A stretch of DNA of 64,000 nt from Marixanthomonas sp002364245. GTDB lineage: Bacteria; Bacteroidota; Bacteroidia; Flavobacteriales; Flavobacteriaceae. Under the pieces are notes generated by a model, which searched no databases, was not told the DNA's origin, and saw only the letters and a list, made by a program, of their open reading frames with translations. Below, one piece after another: positions 41,796 through 51,275 of this stretch (its first letter is position 1; every line of letters begins with the position of its first letter). Position numbers and translations under genes: made by a program. The stretch covers positions 300,942 to 364,941 of the forward strand of contig CAXAZF010000003.1 of the NCBI GenBank assembly GCA_963973455.1. Direction: 5' to 3'.

Positions 41796-44234
41796 TTATG
41801 TTTTTATAAATTTACGAATACCAACTTTACCATTTTCCGTCTTTATTTTGATAAAATAAATTCCTGTTGCTAATGTTGAGGTGTTTATAATAGGATTATT
41901 TTGTGTAAAATTAGCAGGCTTTAGAACCAACTGCCCTACATTATTATAAACGGCTATTTGTGCTATTTCATTTTGAAGGGTAATATTTAAATAGTTTGAA
42001 GAGGGGTTTGGGTGGATTGAAAAATCTAGGGTTAAGGTTTCGTTTAACCCTAATATTCGTAAATTTTCAAACCAAGAAATAGTATTGTCAAGGTAAGAAG
42101 CGGCTATAATATCATGATCCCCATCTTGATCTACATCAATAGCATGCACGGATTGAGCTGCATCGGCATTCATTTTAATGATATTTTCACTTCCGAAAGA
42201 ACCTACTCCATCTAAGTTTTCATACCATATAAATTTATCATTAGATTGATCTGCCGCAATTAGATCAAAATCATTGTCCCCATCTAAATCAGAAAAAAAC
42301 ATATCTATTCCCAAGATATTTGTTGTTGAAATTATTTGTTCGGGACCAAATGTTCCTTTGCCTGTTAAGTTTTCAAACCATGACACAGTATTATTAACTA
42401 AAGAAGTGAAAAAAACATCGACGTCTTCATCTCCATCAATATCTACTGTGTTTATCTCTAATGGGGAATTTACACTAGAACTGATAATTTTCTCACTGCT
42501 AAATACTCCTTCACCATTTATATTTTCATACCAGACTAATTTATTTTCATTATAAATAGCAGAAACAATATCGATATGACTATCATTGTTTATATCGGCT
42601 AAATTTATATAAAAAGGGCCGTTTGGCGTTGTAGATATTAATTGAGAACCGCCAAAATTTCCGCTCCCATCTAAATTTTCAAACCAAGATATATTGCTAG
42701 TTGAAGATATAATCACATCAATATCCCCATCTTCATCTAAATCTTCAGAAAATACTGCTCCTGCATTTGATACATTTAAAGCAATTAAGTTTGCATTAAA
42801 AATTCCTTGGCCATCATTTTCAAACCAAAAAACTTTACCATCTTCAAATATACTTGCAACAATATCAATGTTACCATCCATATTTATGTCTGAAGAAGTA
42901 ATAGAGTAGCCATTATTGTTAACTAATGAGATTATTTTTGGTTCACCGTAAGTACCAAAACCATCTAAGTTTTCATACCAAGAAATTTTACCGTCCCCTT
43001 TAGAAGAGGAAATAATATCAACATCACCATCACCATCTACGTCCGCAGGCAAAGCCTCAACGACAAAATCTGCATTATGAGCAATATTTTCTTTTATTTG
43101 AAAATTACTAATACCACCTAAGTTTTCAAAAGATACGATTAAATCGCTTTTATTGGATGAAGCAATCACATCTAAATCATTGTCTCCATCCATATCAAAA
43201 AGGTCAACACCTTTAGATTCATAAAAATCAGTTGTGATATATTCAATATCAAATAACCCTTCTCCATTTGTATTGTTAAACTGAATAAGAGCATTGTTAT
43301 TATAATCCGAAACAATTAGGTCTGTATCACCATCGGAATCAATATCGCCTGCCTTCACATAACGTGCATCACCAATAATTGGGCTTTCTTCAATTTCTTG
43401 CACTAGTTCCAACTCTTGTGAAGCTTGAGAGTACTCATACCAAAACAATTCACTGCCGGTTAAAATAATATCAGGACTGTCATTATTATTGATATTTGTA
43501 ACTATTAGTTCTCTTCTAACTGCCATTGGAGTATTGTAGGTATGTTCCGAAAACGTGCCCAGTCCATCTGTGTTTTCAAACCAAGAACTTTCATTTCCAT
43601 CTATATGAGTTATAAAGATGTCCATATCTTCGTCATTATCTATATCTGTTGCATACACAGACAATGCTTGAAAAGCATCTGTAATAATTTGTTGTGGACC
43701 AAAATCGCCAAAACCATCCAAATTTTCATACCAAGCAACTTTACGATCAAGACTAGATGCTGATAGTACATCCATATCACCATCACTATCTATATCTGTA
43801 ACATACAAATCTTCCGCACGAGCTATACTGGTAGTTATAATTTGTTGAGAGCCAAAACTGCCAAAACCGTCAGTGTTTTCATACCAAGCAATTTTATTGT
43901 CTTCACGGGATGCAGAAAGTACATCTAAATCTCCATCTCCATCAAGATCTGAAGCAAAAACAGTGTTTGCACTAACGGCTTGATTTGTTATTTCTTGAAG
44001 AGGACCATAATTGCCTTGTCCGGTCAAATTTTCAAACCAAATAATTCTATTCCCATCATTAGTGGCACATAAGACATCTAAGTCGCCATCATTATCTAGA
44101 TCGGCAGTAAAAATATCATCTGGGCCGTCAACACCAATAACATTGTTGATTATTGAACGTTCTTCAAAATCAATTTGAGCATAGCTACTTGCATAAAATA
44201 AACAAACAAGTATGGTAAGTAATTTTATTTTCAT
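41796..44234 (-). CDS. T9SS-exported VCBS/FG-GAP repeat protein
   Basis: The 812-residue secreted protein has a signal peptide, then about fourteen repeats of 45-60 residues. Each repeat carries an aspartate-rich, likely calcium-binding loop (such as DIDSDGDMDVLSAS) and ends with a W-Y/F-E-N motif. The last 75 residues are a type A T9SS sorting domain (FSIHPNPSSNYLNIT ... GIYFIKIKTENGK ... RKFIKT). Fourteen repeats would fit two seven-bladed propellers. It is likely cell-surface or secreted. It lies between the mevalonate kinase and UbiA genes. Confidence 0.92.
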   Translation of the reverse strand: MKIKLLTILVCLFYASSYAQIDFEERSIINNVIGVDGPDDIFTADLDNDGDLDVLCATNDGNRIIWFENLTGQGNYGPLQEITNQAVSANTVFASDLDGDGDLDVLSASREDNKIAWYENTDGFGSFGSQQIITTSIARAEDLYVTDIDSDGDMDVLSASSLDRKVAWYENLDGFGDFGPQQIITDAFQALSVYATDIDNDEDMDIFITHIDGNESSWFENTDGLGTFSEHTYNTPMAVRRELIVTNINNNDSPDIILTGSELFWYEYSQASQELELVQEIEESPIIGDARYVKAGDIDSDGDTDLIVSDYNNNALIQFNNTNGEGLFDIEYITTDFYESKGVDLFDMDGDNDLDVIASSNKSDLIVSFENLGGISNFQIKENIAHNADFVVEALPADVDGDGDVDIISSSKGDGKISWYENLDGFGTYGEPKIISLVNNNGYSITSSDINMDGNIDIVASIFEDGKVFWFENDGQGIFNANLIALNVSNAGAVFSEDLDEDGDIDVIISSTSNISWFENLDGSGNFGGSQLISTTPNGPFYINLADINNDSHIDIVSAIYNENKLVWYENINGEGVFSSEKIISSSVNSPLEINTVDIDGDEDVDVFFTSLVNNTVSWFENLTGKGTFGPEQIISTTNILGIDMFFSDLDGDNDFDLIAADQSNDKFIWYENLDGVGSFGSENIIKMNADAAQSVHAIDVDQDGDHDIIAASYLDNTISWFENLRILGLNETLTLDFSIHPNPSSNYLNITLQNEIAQIAVYNNVGQLVLKPANFTQNNPIINTSTLATGIYFIKIKTENGKVGIRKFIKT

Positions 44235-44362
44235 TGTAAGTAGATTAGGGTATTGAGGTCAAATCTAAAGAAATAAAATGATTTCTTGTGGATTACAATA
44301 ATAGGAAGCCTTAGTAAAGAGCATTTTACTTAAACCAAAGTTGGAAAAAGTACTGAATATTT

Positions 44363-45301
44363 TTAAAAATTATAAACCACTTCCAGTCTATAATCTTTTA
44401 AGGCTTCGCGTGCTTTATCAATATCTTCGGTAAACCCTAACATATAACCGCCACCGCCAGAACCACATAACTTTAAGTAGTAAGCGTTGGTGTCGATTCC
44501 TTTTTTCCACAAGGTGTGGAATTGTTTCGGGATCATCGGTTTAAAGTTGTCTAAAACCACTTTTGAAAGTTGTTTTACGTTTCCGAAGAGCGATTTCACA
44601 TCACCTTTTAAAAAGTCGTGAACACAAGCATCGGTATGTTTAACAAACTGGTCTTTTACCATGCTTCTAAACCCTTCTTGCTTCATGTTTTCCATAAAAA
44701 TATGAACCATCGGCGCTGTTTCTCCAGTACTACCACTATCTAATAAGAATACTGCTCCTTTTCCATCTTCAGTTTGCGAAGGGATTCCCGCAGGTTCAAT
44801 ATTGTCTTTGCTATTGATTAAAATAGGTAAGCTTAAGTAACTGTTCAATGGATCTAAACCTGAAGATTTTCCGTGGAAAAAAGATTCCATTTCGGCAAAA
44901 ATAGCTTTTAATTGAAGCAGTTTTTCACGGGTTAAATTTTCAAGAACCGTAATTTTTTGAGTGGCGTACTTATCATAAATAGCTGCGACCAAAGCACCAC
45001 TACTACCTACACCGTACCCTTGTGGAATACTACTGTCAAAATACAATCCTTTATCAACATCAGCTTTTAAGGCATCGATATCGAAAGTTACCAATTCTGG
45101 CTTTTCGCTTTGAAGCGTAGCTAAATACTTTGCAAAACGCAATAAGCTATCATTACTTTTTTTGGTATTGATGGTTTTGTGCTCATCAATCTTTAACGCT
45201 CCGTTATAGAAGTTATACGGAATCGATAATCCTTTGGAATCTTTTATAATTCCATATTCACCAAACAATAGGATTTTTGAATAAAATAAAGGGCCGCGCA
45301 T
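44363..45301 (-). CDS. Mevalonate kinase (GHMP family)
   Basis: The 312-residue protein is a GHMP kinase. It starts with KILLFGEYGIIKDSKGLSIPY and has the phosphate-binding PQGYGVGSSGA loop (93-103) and the C-terminal KLCGSGGGGYMLGF. This form is used for mevalonate in flavobacteria. The enzyme makes mevalonate 5-phosphate in the isoprenoid pathway. The neighbouring mvaD and UbiA genes support the call. Its original neighbours are now separated by T9SS cargo genes. Confidence 0.85.
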   Translation of the reverse strand: MRGPLFYSKILLFGEYGIIKDSKGLSIPYNFYNGALKIDEHKTINTKKSNDSLLRFAKYLATLQSEKPELVTFDIDALKADVDKGLYFDSSIPQGYGVGSSGALVAAIYDKYATQKITVLENLTREKLLQLKAIFAEMESFFHGKSSGLDPLNSYLSLPILINSKDNIEPAGIPSQTEDGKGAVFLLDSGSTGETAPMVHIFMENMKQEGFRSMVKDQFVKHTDACVHDFLKGDVKSLFGNVKQLSKVVLDNFKPMIPKQFHTLWKKGIDTNAYYLKLCGSGGGGYMLGFTEDIDKAREALKDYRLEVVYNF

Positions 45302-45351
45302 AAAGTAATGGTTAATGGTTTTTTAAATGTACTGATTTTCCTTCAGTACTG

Positions 45352-45359
45352 CAAAGATA
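45352..45359 (-). promoter_or_regulatory. -7 promoter element of the mevalonate kinase gene
   Basis: On the minus strand the sequence reads TATCTTTG, a perfect TAnnTTTG, 50 bases before the ATG. The -33 element is weak. Confidence 0.5.
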
Positions 45360-45468
45360 GTATTACAACTCTAATTTTTTCTGAAATTTCTTATAAAATA
45401 TGCTTTTTCAACACTTTACACGGTATCAAACCGATACAGCCCAAACAAACTCTTTCAATATTTATTTG

Positions 45469-45476
45469 TAAATTTG
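45469..45476 (+). promoter_or_regulatory. -7 promoter element of the T9SS adhesin-like gene
   Basis: TAAATTTG matches TAnnTTTG, 22 bases before the ATG at 45499. This gene is therefore transcribed on its own, against the flanking mevalonate genes. Confidence 0.5.
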
Positions 45477-45498
45477 ATAGGAAACGGTCATACCTATA

Positions 45499-47418
45499 AT
45501 GAAATTTTACTTATTTTTCGTATTTATATCCCTTAGTTTTCAGCAAACTGTACGTGCGCAAACTTATACGTGGACGGGTGATGGAGACGGTTATTTTTGG
45601 TATGATCCACAAAATTGGGATCAAGGTACTACACCTCTTCAAAACGGTATAGGAACGGTAGTTATACCATCTGGCGTAGAGGTACATTCAACATCCATTA
45701 TTAATTTTAAGGCAGGAGAATTTACTGGCGGCGGTACCTTGATCAATAATGGAAGTATCAATGTAATTCATGATAGCGAGACAAACTCGACCAAAACTTT
45801 TTCAAATATTTATATTGAGAATAACGGTCCAATAAACTTTTTTAAAACGGAGGGCATTACAAACAATGAGCCCGTATTCTTGAATGAAGGAGCTATTATA
45901 AAAACCAATAGCCAACAAAACACCCTTTTACTTGATGACATGAACATTTCTTTTTCATCATCAACTCCTGGAAAACTTGAAATTTTTAGCCCTTTTAACA
46001 AAACAGGCCAAGAAGATGTGTTTATTGATGTAGAAACGGTTATTTGTTGTTATGAATTTAGAGTTGAAGGGGGATCTTTGCTACTGGAACCTTCTACCGA
46101 AAATAGTATTTATGGACCAGATTTATTTATTTCTGGAAATGCCAGTCTTATTTTCAGTGGCAAAAATAAATTTACAAGTAGCAACGGTGTTGATACACGA
46201 ATGGAAGGAATTAATGACGGTTATCTTGAAATAAAAAACAATGGTAATGAGCATCCTTCTATTGACGTAACAGTGTTTTTTGAAGTAGAAGGCATTACAA
46301 CATTAAAGGACGTAACTTTTGATGGAGGTGGTACGTTTCGAGTTCAAAAAAATAATTTGGTGATTACCGGAGAAGAAGATATTACATTAGACAATGTAGA
46401 TATATGGGTTCAATCCGTAACCGGAACCGCCATGTTGGGTGTAGGTAATGCGTTTAACATTCACTTATTAAATGGCAGTCGTATTTCGGGCTCAGGTGAT
46501 TTCTTTTTGGATGGTGCAAGTATTTTGGGAAGTGGCTCAGGAGAAGAAAGATTTATCGTTACTGGAAACCTAAGCGTTTTAAATTCTACAATAGAACACC
46601 AATTTAACGGAATTAATTTTCGTAATTATGGAATTACACAATTAAATAATGGAAGGATTGTTATGGATGACAATTCTATTTTTTACAATCACTATTTTCA
46701 AGATCTTGAATTTCCCGAATTGGTAGAGTTTGGTGAGGTCTTAGGCTCAGGAACTTTAAGGTTTCCCAGTTTTTCCTCTGCTGCAGATTTAAATAATGGT
46801 ATCTTCAATCCATCTCCGGGTACTGCGAAATTAAGCACAGTTAATTATAACCAATCTGCAACAGCCAAACTACTTATTGATATTAATGGATTAAATCCTA
46901 TTACTGATTTTGACGTAATCGAAAATGCGGGTGAAACCAATTTTGAAGGCAGTATTGAGGTAAACTTAACGTATGCACCTAGTATTGGTAATGAATTTAT
47001 GGTACTAACCTCAAATACGGCTTTAAACAATTGCGATCCGGTAAGCACAACTTCGGCAAATTATGATGGATTTGAGTATGTTTTTGATGTTATTTGCAAC
47101 ACCGATAACATTACCCTAAAAGTATCTGAAATTGTACTATCCGTTTCAGAACTTGAGTTGAATGATACGTTTAGCTATACCTTAACACCTAATCCAGCCA
47201 ATGCAGAACTAACCCTTAGTATTGATGCTGTTCCAGGAGATTTAGAAAACCTAAAATTACAAATATACTCTCTATTAGGACAAAAAGTAAAACAGGTTTC
47301 AGTATCGGCTAATGGTAAGAAAACTATAAGTATTTCTAATCTTCAATCAGGAATTTACCTAACCCAATTGCGTAATGGTGAAGGGGTATTGTCCTACACA
47401 AAATTTATAAAGAAGTAG
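45499..47418 (+). CDS. T9SS-exported beta-rich protein
   Basis: The 639-residue protein has a signal peptide (ends near VRAQ), an aromatic N-terminal module with YTWTGDGDGYFWYDPQNWD, a long region of short beta-strand repeats resembling a beta-helix, and a C-terminal T9SS sorting domain (FSYTLTPNPANAELTLSI ... GIYLTQLRNG ... YTKFIKK). The function is probably surface or matrix related; no enzyme motif is seen. It points opposite to the mevalonate genes that flank it and its last 14 bases overlap mvaD tail-to-tail. Confidence 0.85.
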   Translation: MKFYLFFVFISLSFQQTVRAQTYTWTGDGDGYFWYDPQNWDQGTTPLQNGIGTVVIPSGVEVHSTSIINFKAGEFTGGGTLINNGSINVIHDSETNSTKTFSNIYIENNGPINFFKTEGITNNEPVFLNEGAIIKTNSQQNTLLLDDMNISFSSSTPGKLEIFSPFNKTGQEDVFIDVETVICCYEFRVEGGSLLLEPSTENSIYGPDLFISGNASLIFSGKNKFTSSNGVDTRMEGINDGYLEIKNNGNEHPSIDVTVFFEVEGITTLKDVTFDGGGTFRVQKNNLVITGEEDITLDNVDIWVQSVTGTAMLGVGNAFNIHLLNGSRISGSGDFFLDGASILGSGSGEERFIVTGNLSVLNSTIEHQFNGINFRNYGITQLNNGRIVMDDNSIFYNHYFQDLEFPELVEFGEVLGSGTLRFPSFSSAADLNNGIFNPSPGTAKLSTVNYNQSATAKLLIDINGLNPITDFDVIENAGETNFEGSIEVNLTYAPSIGNEFMVLTSNTALNNCDPVSTTSANYDGFEYVFDVICNTDNITLKVSEIVLSVSELELNDTFSYTLTPNPANAELTLSIDAVPGDLENLKLQIYSLLGQKVKQVSVSANGKKTISISNLQSGIYLTQLRNGEGVLSYTKFIKK

Positions 47419-48487
47419 CTCCAAGTCCGCAACCATCGTGAATATATTCACCGTTTTTACAAAACGGCTTTAATTCAGCTTCAATAAAGGTTGAAACAGT
47501 TTCTTTTTCGGCTTCAGGGTACAACACATGCACATTGGCACCAGCATCCAGCGTAAAGCAAACGTTACTTTTAGTCTCTTTTCTGAAATTCCAAATACGA
47601 TTAATAATTTCCAGCGTGTTAGGCTTCATTAATATAAAATAAGGCATTGAGGTCATCATCATGGCATGCAATGACAAGGCTTCGCTTTCGATGATTTTTA
47701 TGAATTCTGAAATATTCCCTTCTTTTAAAACTGGTATTAGTTTTGAAAGATTATCATTGGCTTGCTGAAATCGTTGTTCGGAAAAAGGATGGTCGTGCAT
47801 TAAATTATGTCCAATCGTGCTGCTCACTTGTTTTTCACCTTTATCGACTAACAAAATAGTGTCTTGGTAGTTTTTGAAATTATCGTGAACTTCATACGAA
47901 TATCCTGTTCCAAATAAATTACTGCTTCCTTCAATATCTTCATGTCTCCCCCAAACAATAAGTGGGCCTTCAATACTTCTACAGGCACTTCCAGAACCCA
48001 AACGTGCTAAAAAAGAAGCTTTTTTATTAAAAAACTCTTCTGATATTTCTTCTGAAGCTAATTGCTTTTCAATTGAAAGTAAGCATAACGCCAATGCGCT
48101 CATCCCGCTAGCCGAAGAAGCAATCCCGCTACTGTGTGGAAAACTATTACTGGTTTCAATTTTAAATTTGTAATCCCTCAAGAAAGGAACGTATGTTTCA
48201 ATCCGTTCAAAGAATTTCTGGATTTTTGGCTCAAAACCTTTTTCTCTTTTTCCGTCCAAATACACTTCAAATTGAAAATCTTCAGTAGAAGTTGCTTTTT
48301 CAAAAGAAAGAGTTGTTTTTGTATAACAATTACTCAACGTAAAACTAATAGAAGCATTTTTAGGCAGTTGCTCGCCATATTTTCCCCAATATTTTACCAA
48401 AGCAATATTGCTAGGGCTTTGCCAAGATACGCTACCGTTTTCAAGGGTTTTGGAGTAGGGTTTAGGGATGAAATTTGCTTCCGTCAT
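47405..48487 (-). CDS. mvaD: Diphosphomevalonate decarboxylase
   Basis: ATG at 48487 (MTEANFIPKPY) is chosen; an upstream TTG (48502) lies at the likely transcription start and is less credible. The 360-residue GHMP enzyme has NIALVKYWGK, the phosphate-binding PHSSGIASSASGMSALAL loop, and GSGSACRSIEGP with the following region and CFTLDAGANVHVLY. It makes isopentenyl diphosphate from diphosphomevalonate with ATP. It overlaps the converging T9SS gene by 14 bases. Confidence 0.95.
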   Translation of the reverse strand: MTEANFIPKPYSKTLENGSVSWQSPSNIALVKYWGKYGEQLPKNASISFTLSNCYTKTTLSFEKATSTEDFQFEVYLDGKREKGFEPKIQKFFERIETYVPFLRDYKFKIETSNSFPHSSGIASSASGMSALALCLLSIEKQLASEEISEEFFNKKASFLARLGSGSACRSIEGPLIVWGRHEDIEGSSNLFGTGYSYEVHDNFKNYQDTILLVDKGEKQVSSTIGHNLMHDHPFSEQRFQQANDNLSKLIPVLKEGNISEFIKIIESEALSLHAMMMTSMPYFILMKPNTLEIINRIWNFRKETKSNVCFTLDAGANVHVLYPEAEKETVSTFIEAELKPFCKNGEYIHDGCGLGATSL

Positions 48488-48507
48488 GAGTTGGATTTTC
48501 AATGGAG

Positions 48508-48515
48508 CAAATATA
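48508..48515 (-). promoter_or_regulatory. -7 promoter element of mvaD
   Basis: On the minus strand the sequence reads TATATTTG, a perfect TAnnTTTG, just upstream of mvaD. Transcription would start near 48500, which leaves a short leader before the ATG at 48487 and argues against the TTG at 48502. Confidence 0.6.
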
Positions 48516-48563
48516 GGGAATTGCTATATGCGATAAAAGATTTAAAAAACATGAGGACATATT

Positions 48564-48663
48564 TTAAACAAACCGATGTTTCAATAATAAGTAAAAAATC
48601 AATTCCTGTTTTGAGGAGGATTGGAGTGGTTTGTTTAACGCCCTAGTGTAGGGCGTTTTTTTA
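48564..48663 (+). ncRNA. Candidate structured small RNA with intrinsic terminator
   Basis: A perfect 11-base stem (48564-48574 with 48628-48638) encloses about 53 bases that hold a second hairpin (near 48600-48623, CAATTCCT against AGGAGGATTG with a GG bulge). A 9-base GC-rich terminator hairpin with T7 follows at once (48637-48663). No gene on the plus strand lies upstream, so the terminator has no obvious protein-coding customer. It could be a stand-alone small RNA or a leader of the lipoprotein gene at 48748. No consensus promoter is clear. Confidence 0.45.
48637..48663 (+). terminator. Intrinsic terminator without an upstream gene
   Basis: AACGCCCTA pairs with TAGGGCGTT (9 bases, 3-base loop), followed by a T run. 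It is plus-strand directed and lies between the divergent mvaD and lipoprotein genes. Confidence 0.8.
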
Positions 48664-48747
48664 TTTAAAAAGGGGTGAAGGTTTTTATGATGACATTTCA
48701 AATAAATTACGATGAAGCAATAGATAAGAAACTTAAATACTTTTTTT

Positions 48748-49911
48748 ATGAAAACGATACTACTGGTTTCCGTAACTATATTTCTTACATCTTGTGTGAT
48801 GGGTACTTCTAAACTTGAAGAACCTATTGATGAGGTTGCTTATGATAAAAAAGATATATCCGATAAAACTACATTGAGTAGAAAAATAGGCGTAAAAACA
48901 CAACAAGAAAAAATAATTAAATTTCAATATGTAAAAGATGCAAAATCAGGAATGGTGCAATATAGAATGCCTTTACCAGCAGATTGGCTAATACATCAAG
49001 AACCCAATGCTCAATACTTTATTACGGCACCCAATAATATAAAGGTTAACAAAACGGAAAGCGTGACTTTTGCGTATTCCAATGACCCTTATACACAACA
49101 AACCCTACAGATGACAGGTCAACAAATCGCACCAGTATACACATTGGAGCAAGTCGTGCAACAATTTATTCAACCTGCTGCCCAAGCAGAAGGCTTTAGT
49201 TTTATAAAGTCGTATCCATTACCAAAGGTGGAAGCCTTCTGGCAACGTTTTTCTGCCGGAATGCCACAAACCGGCTCGCAACGGCAGTATAAAACCTTGG
49301 GAACCGAATGGAAAGACAGCAAAGGCAACCGGTCGTTTATTATCATTTTGCAGAATATTATAACCAAAAACCAAATTGTCCATTGGACGTTGCAAACAAC
49401 GGAATTAGAAGCGCCGCAAGCTTATTTTGAAAAGGCGACAAAAGCATATTTGTATGGCGCCGCCAATATTGAAATAAACCCACAATGGCAACAGATGATG
49501 AATGGAAAGTTAATGGGGCAAATACAACAAAACGAACAATTTTGGGCCATGAGAACTGCTGAAAGTGCTCAAGCTCACCAACAACGTATGGCGGCCATTC
49601 AAGCCCGTGGCAAAACGTCACGCTCTATTGCCAAAACATATAGTGAAATTTTAGATATTAGTCATGCAGGCTATTTAAAACGGAATGACATTAACAATGC
49701 AGGACATTCAAAAAGTGTAAATATGATTGGCGAACGCACTGTGATTGCCAATCATGAAACCAATGAACATTACAATGTGCAATCTGGAAATAAGTATTAT
49801 TGGGTAAACAACAATGGTGAATATTTTGGCACGGACAATTCGTTATACGATCCTCGAATAGACAATAAAATTAATGGAAGCGAATGGGTGAAGTTTGAAA
49901 AAGAAAATTAA
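48748..49911 (+). CDS. Hypothetical lipoprotein upstream of the ECF sigma gene
   Basis: The 387-residue protein has a lipoprotein signal (TIFLTSC, Cys near residue 16). A domain of about 200 residues includes YRMPLPADWLIHQEP and VEAFWQRFSAGMP. A Gln/Ala-rich helical stretch follows (about 255-295), then a C-terminal segment with YNVQSGNKYYWVNNNGEYFG. I do not recognise the family. It lies 38 bases before the ECF sigma gene on the same strand and may belong to that unit as a sensor or target. Confidence 0.65.
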   Translation: MKTILLVSVTIFLTSCVMGTSKLEEPIDEVAYDKKDISDKTTLSRKIGVKTQQEKIIKFQYVKDAKSGMVQYRMPLPADWLIHQEPNAQYFITAPNNIKVNKTESVTFAYSNDPYTQQTLQMTGQQIAPVYTLEQVVQQFIQPAAQAEGFSFIKSYPLPKVEAFWQRFSAGMPQTGSQRQYKTLGTEWKDSKGNRSFIIILQNIITKNQIVHWTLQTTELEAPQAYFEKATKAYLYGAANIEINPQWQQMMNGKLMGQIQQNEQFWAMRTAESAQAHQQRMAAIQARGKTSRSIAKTYSEILDISHAGYLKRNDINNAGHSKSVNMIGERTVIANHETNEHYNVQSGNKYYWVNNNGEYFGTDNSLYDPRIDNKINGSEWVKFEKEN

Positions 49912-49949
49912 AAAATTAAAAAAATGTGTAACTTTCCTTTATCTACAAG

Positions 49950-50525
49950 ATGGGGGAAATCAGACACATAGAAAGGCAGTTTGAATTAGTAACTGCCATA
50001 AAAGCCAATAATGAACGGGCTTTGCATAAACTATACACCGAAAATTTTTATAAAACCGAACAGTATATTTTAAAAAATAACGGTACGATGCCCCAAGCAA
50101 AAGATATATACCAGGAGGCATTTATTACGGTTTGGCGAAATATAAAAGATGGGAAATTTGTTCCTGAAAATGAAACGGCCGTGCAAGGTTATTTATATAA
50201 AATAGCGAAATATAAGTGGCTGGATTTTTTACGTTCGTCACGATTTAAAAAGACAACTTCTTTTGAACCTATAGAAAATAACTTAGAAGTAGATATTTCA
50301 AAAGAGATAGATGTAGAAACTGAAAAGAAACAAAAACAAACCATGAAAGCCTTTGAAAGATTAGGTGTGGAATGTAAAAAACTGTTAACCGACTTTTATT
50401 ACAACAAAAAATCTATGCGAGAGATTGCTTCGGAATTTGAAATTGAAGAGACTTCAGCTCGAAACAAAAAATACCGATGCATCAATAAATTAAGAGAACT
50501 GACTTTATCCCCAACAAAATCATGA
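49950..50525 (+). CDS. ECF-type RNA polymerase sigma factor
   Basis: The 191-residue protein has sigma-70 region 2 (about 20-95, with AKDIYQEAFITVWRNI and IAKYKWLDFLRSSR) and region 4 (about 130-185, with FYYNKKSMREIASEF and KKYRCINKLREL). It lacks the other sigma regions, as is usual for ECF factors. It overlaps the start of the next gene by 4 bases (ATGA). That gene encodes a membrane protein placed like an anti-sigma factor. Confidence 0.9.
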   Translation: MGEIRHIERQFELVTAIKANNERALHKLYTENFYKTEQYILKNNGTMPQAKDIYQEAFITVWRNIKDGKFVPENETAVQGYLYKIAKYKWLDFLRSSRFKKTTSFEPIENNLEVDISKEIDVETEKKQKQTMKAFERLGVECKKLLTDFYYNKKSMREIASEFEIEETSARNKKYRCINKLRELTLSPTKS

Positions 50526-51274
50526 AAGAGAAACAGAGCATAACAAAAGAGGAATTTGAAATCATAGAAAAGTATATCAATAATGCTATGACTGCTGAAG
50601 AACAGAAAGCGTTTATTGATAAAATTTCCAGTGACCCATCATTACAACAAAAAGTAAACAAGGTGAGGACGCTTATAGACGGAGTCGAAGCTTCGGCTTT
50701 AAAAAATAAATTGGACGATTTTCATAAAGAGCTTCCACAGACGCATTCAAAAGTGGTGAACAAAGCGAAGCTAATACAAAAGCCTAAACGATCTAAAATA
50801 TCTTTATATGCTATTGCTGCAGTTCTGGTTGTGGTGTTCGGTATATTGTGGTTTTTTAATTCAGCTGATTCCAACCAGAGGTTGTTTGCCGAACATTTTA
50901 AGCCTGACCCTGGTTTACCCACCACCATGAGTACAACCAATAACTATACTTTTTTTGATGGAATGGTGGATTATAAGCAGGAAAACTATCAAACAGCCAT
51001 TGAAAAATGGAAACCTTTGCTAAGTGAAAAACCAGAAAATGATACGGTGAATTATTTTTTGGGTGTAGCCTACCTTGCTGAAAAAAAAGAAAGAGAAGCC
51101 ATTGATTACCTTACTGAAGTGTCAAATACCCAATCTAGTATGTTTCTTCAAGAAAGCTATTATTATTTAGGTCTAGCACTTTTAAAGAGCGGTGAAATAG
51201 AAAAAGCAAAAGCAAATTTCGAAAACAGTAACAATGACGAAAGTCAAGCAATATTAAAAGAACTAAACAAATAA
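50522..51274 (+). CDS. Membrane anti-sigma-like protein with periplasmic TPR
   Basis: The 250-residue protein has an N-terminal cytosolic helical region (1-92), one membrane helix (93-112), and a periplasmic part with TPR-like repeats (about 142-245, for example FDGMVDYKQENYQTAIEKW and YYLGLALLKSGEIEKAK). The cytosolic part is in the right place and size for an anti-sigma domain, but no zinc-binding HxxxCxxC motif is seen. It sits between the sigma factor and the CHAT protease genes and is translationally coupled with the sigma gene, so it is a good candidate to connect them. Confidence 0.75.
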   Translation: MKEKQSITKEEFEIIEKYINNAMTAEEQKAFIDKISSDPSLQQKVNKVRTLIDGVEASALKNKLDDFHKELPQTHSKVVNKAKLIQKPKRSKISLYAIAAVLVVVFGILWFFNSADSNQRLFAEHFKPDPGLPTTMSTTNNYTFFDGMVDYKQENYQTAIEKWKPLLSEKPENDTVNYFLGVAYLAEKKEREAIDYLTEVSNTQSSMFLQESYYYLGLALLKSGEIEKAKANFENSNNDESQAILKELNK

Positions 51275-51275
51275 G

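Noticed and set aside
41796..44234. Nucleotide-level tandem repeat or CRISPR-like array
   Set aside because: The repeats are protein-level (VCBS-type) and the DNA of the units has diverged; there are no regular spacers.
48134..48646. 170-residue plus-strand frame over the start of mvaD
   Set aside because: It is antisense to a conserved enzyme and the product has no recognisable features; the inverted-repeat structure at its end is better seen as RNA.
49920..49950. Possible ECF autoregulatory promoter with a TGTAAC motif before the sigma gene
   Set aside because: The TGTAAC-like sequence is present, but no -10 partner occurs at a credible spacing before the ATG.
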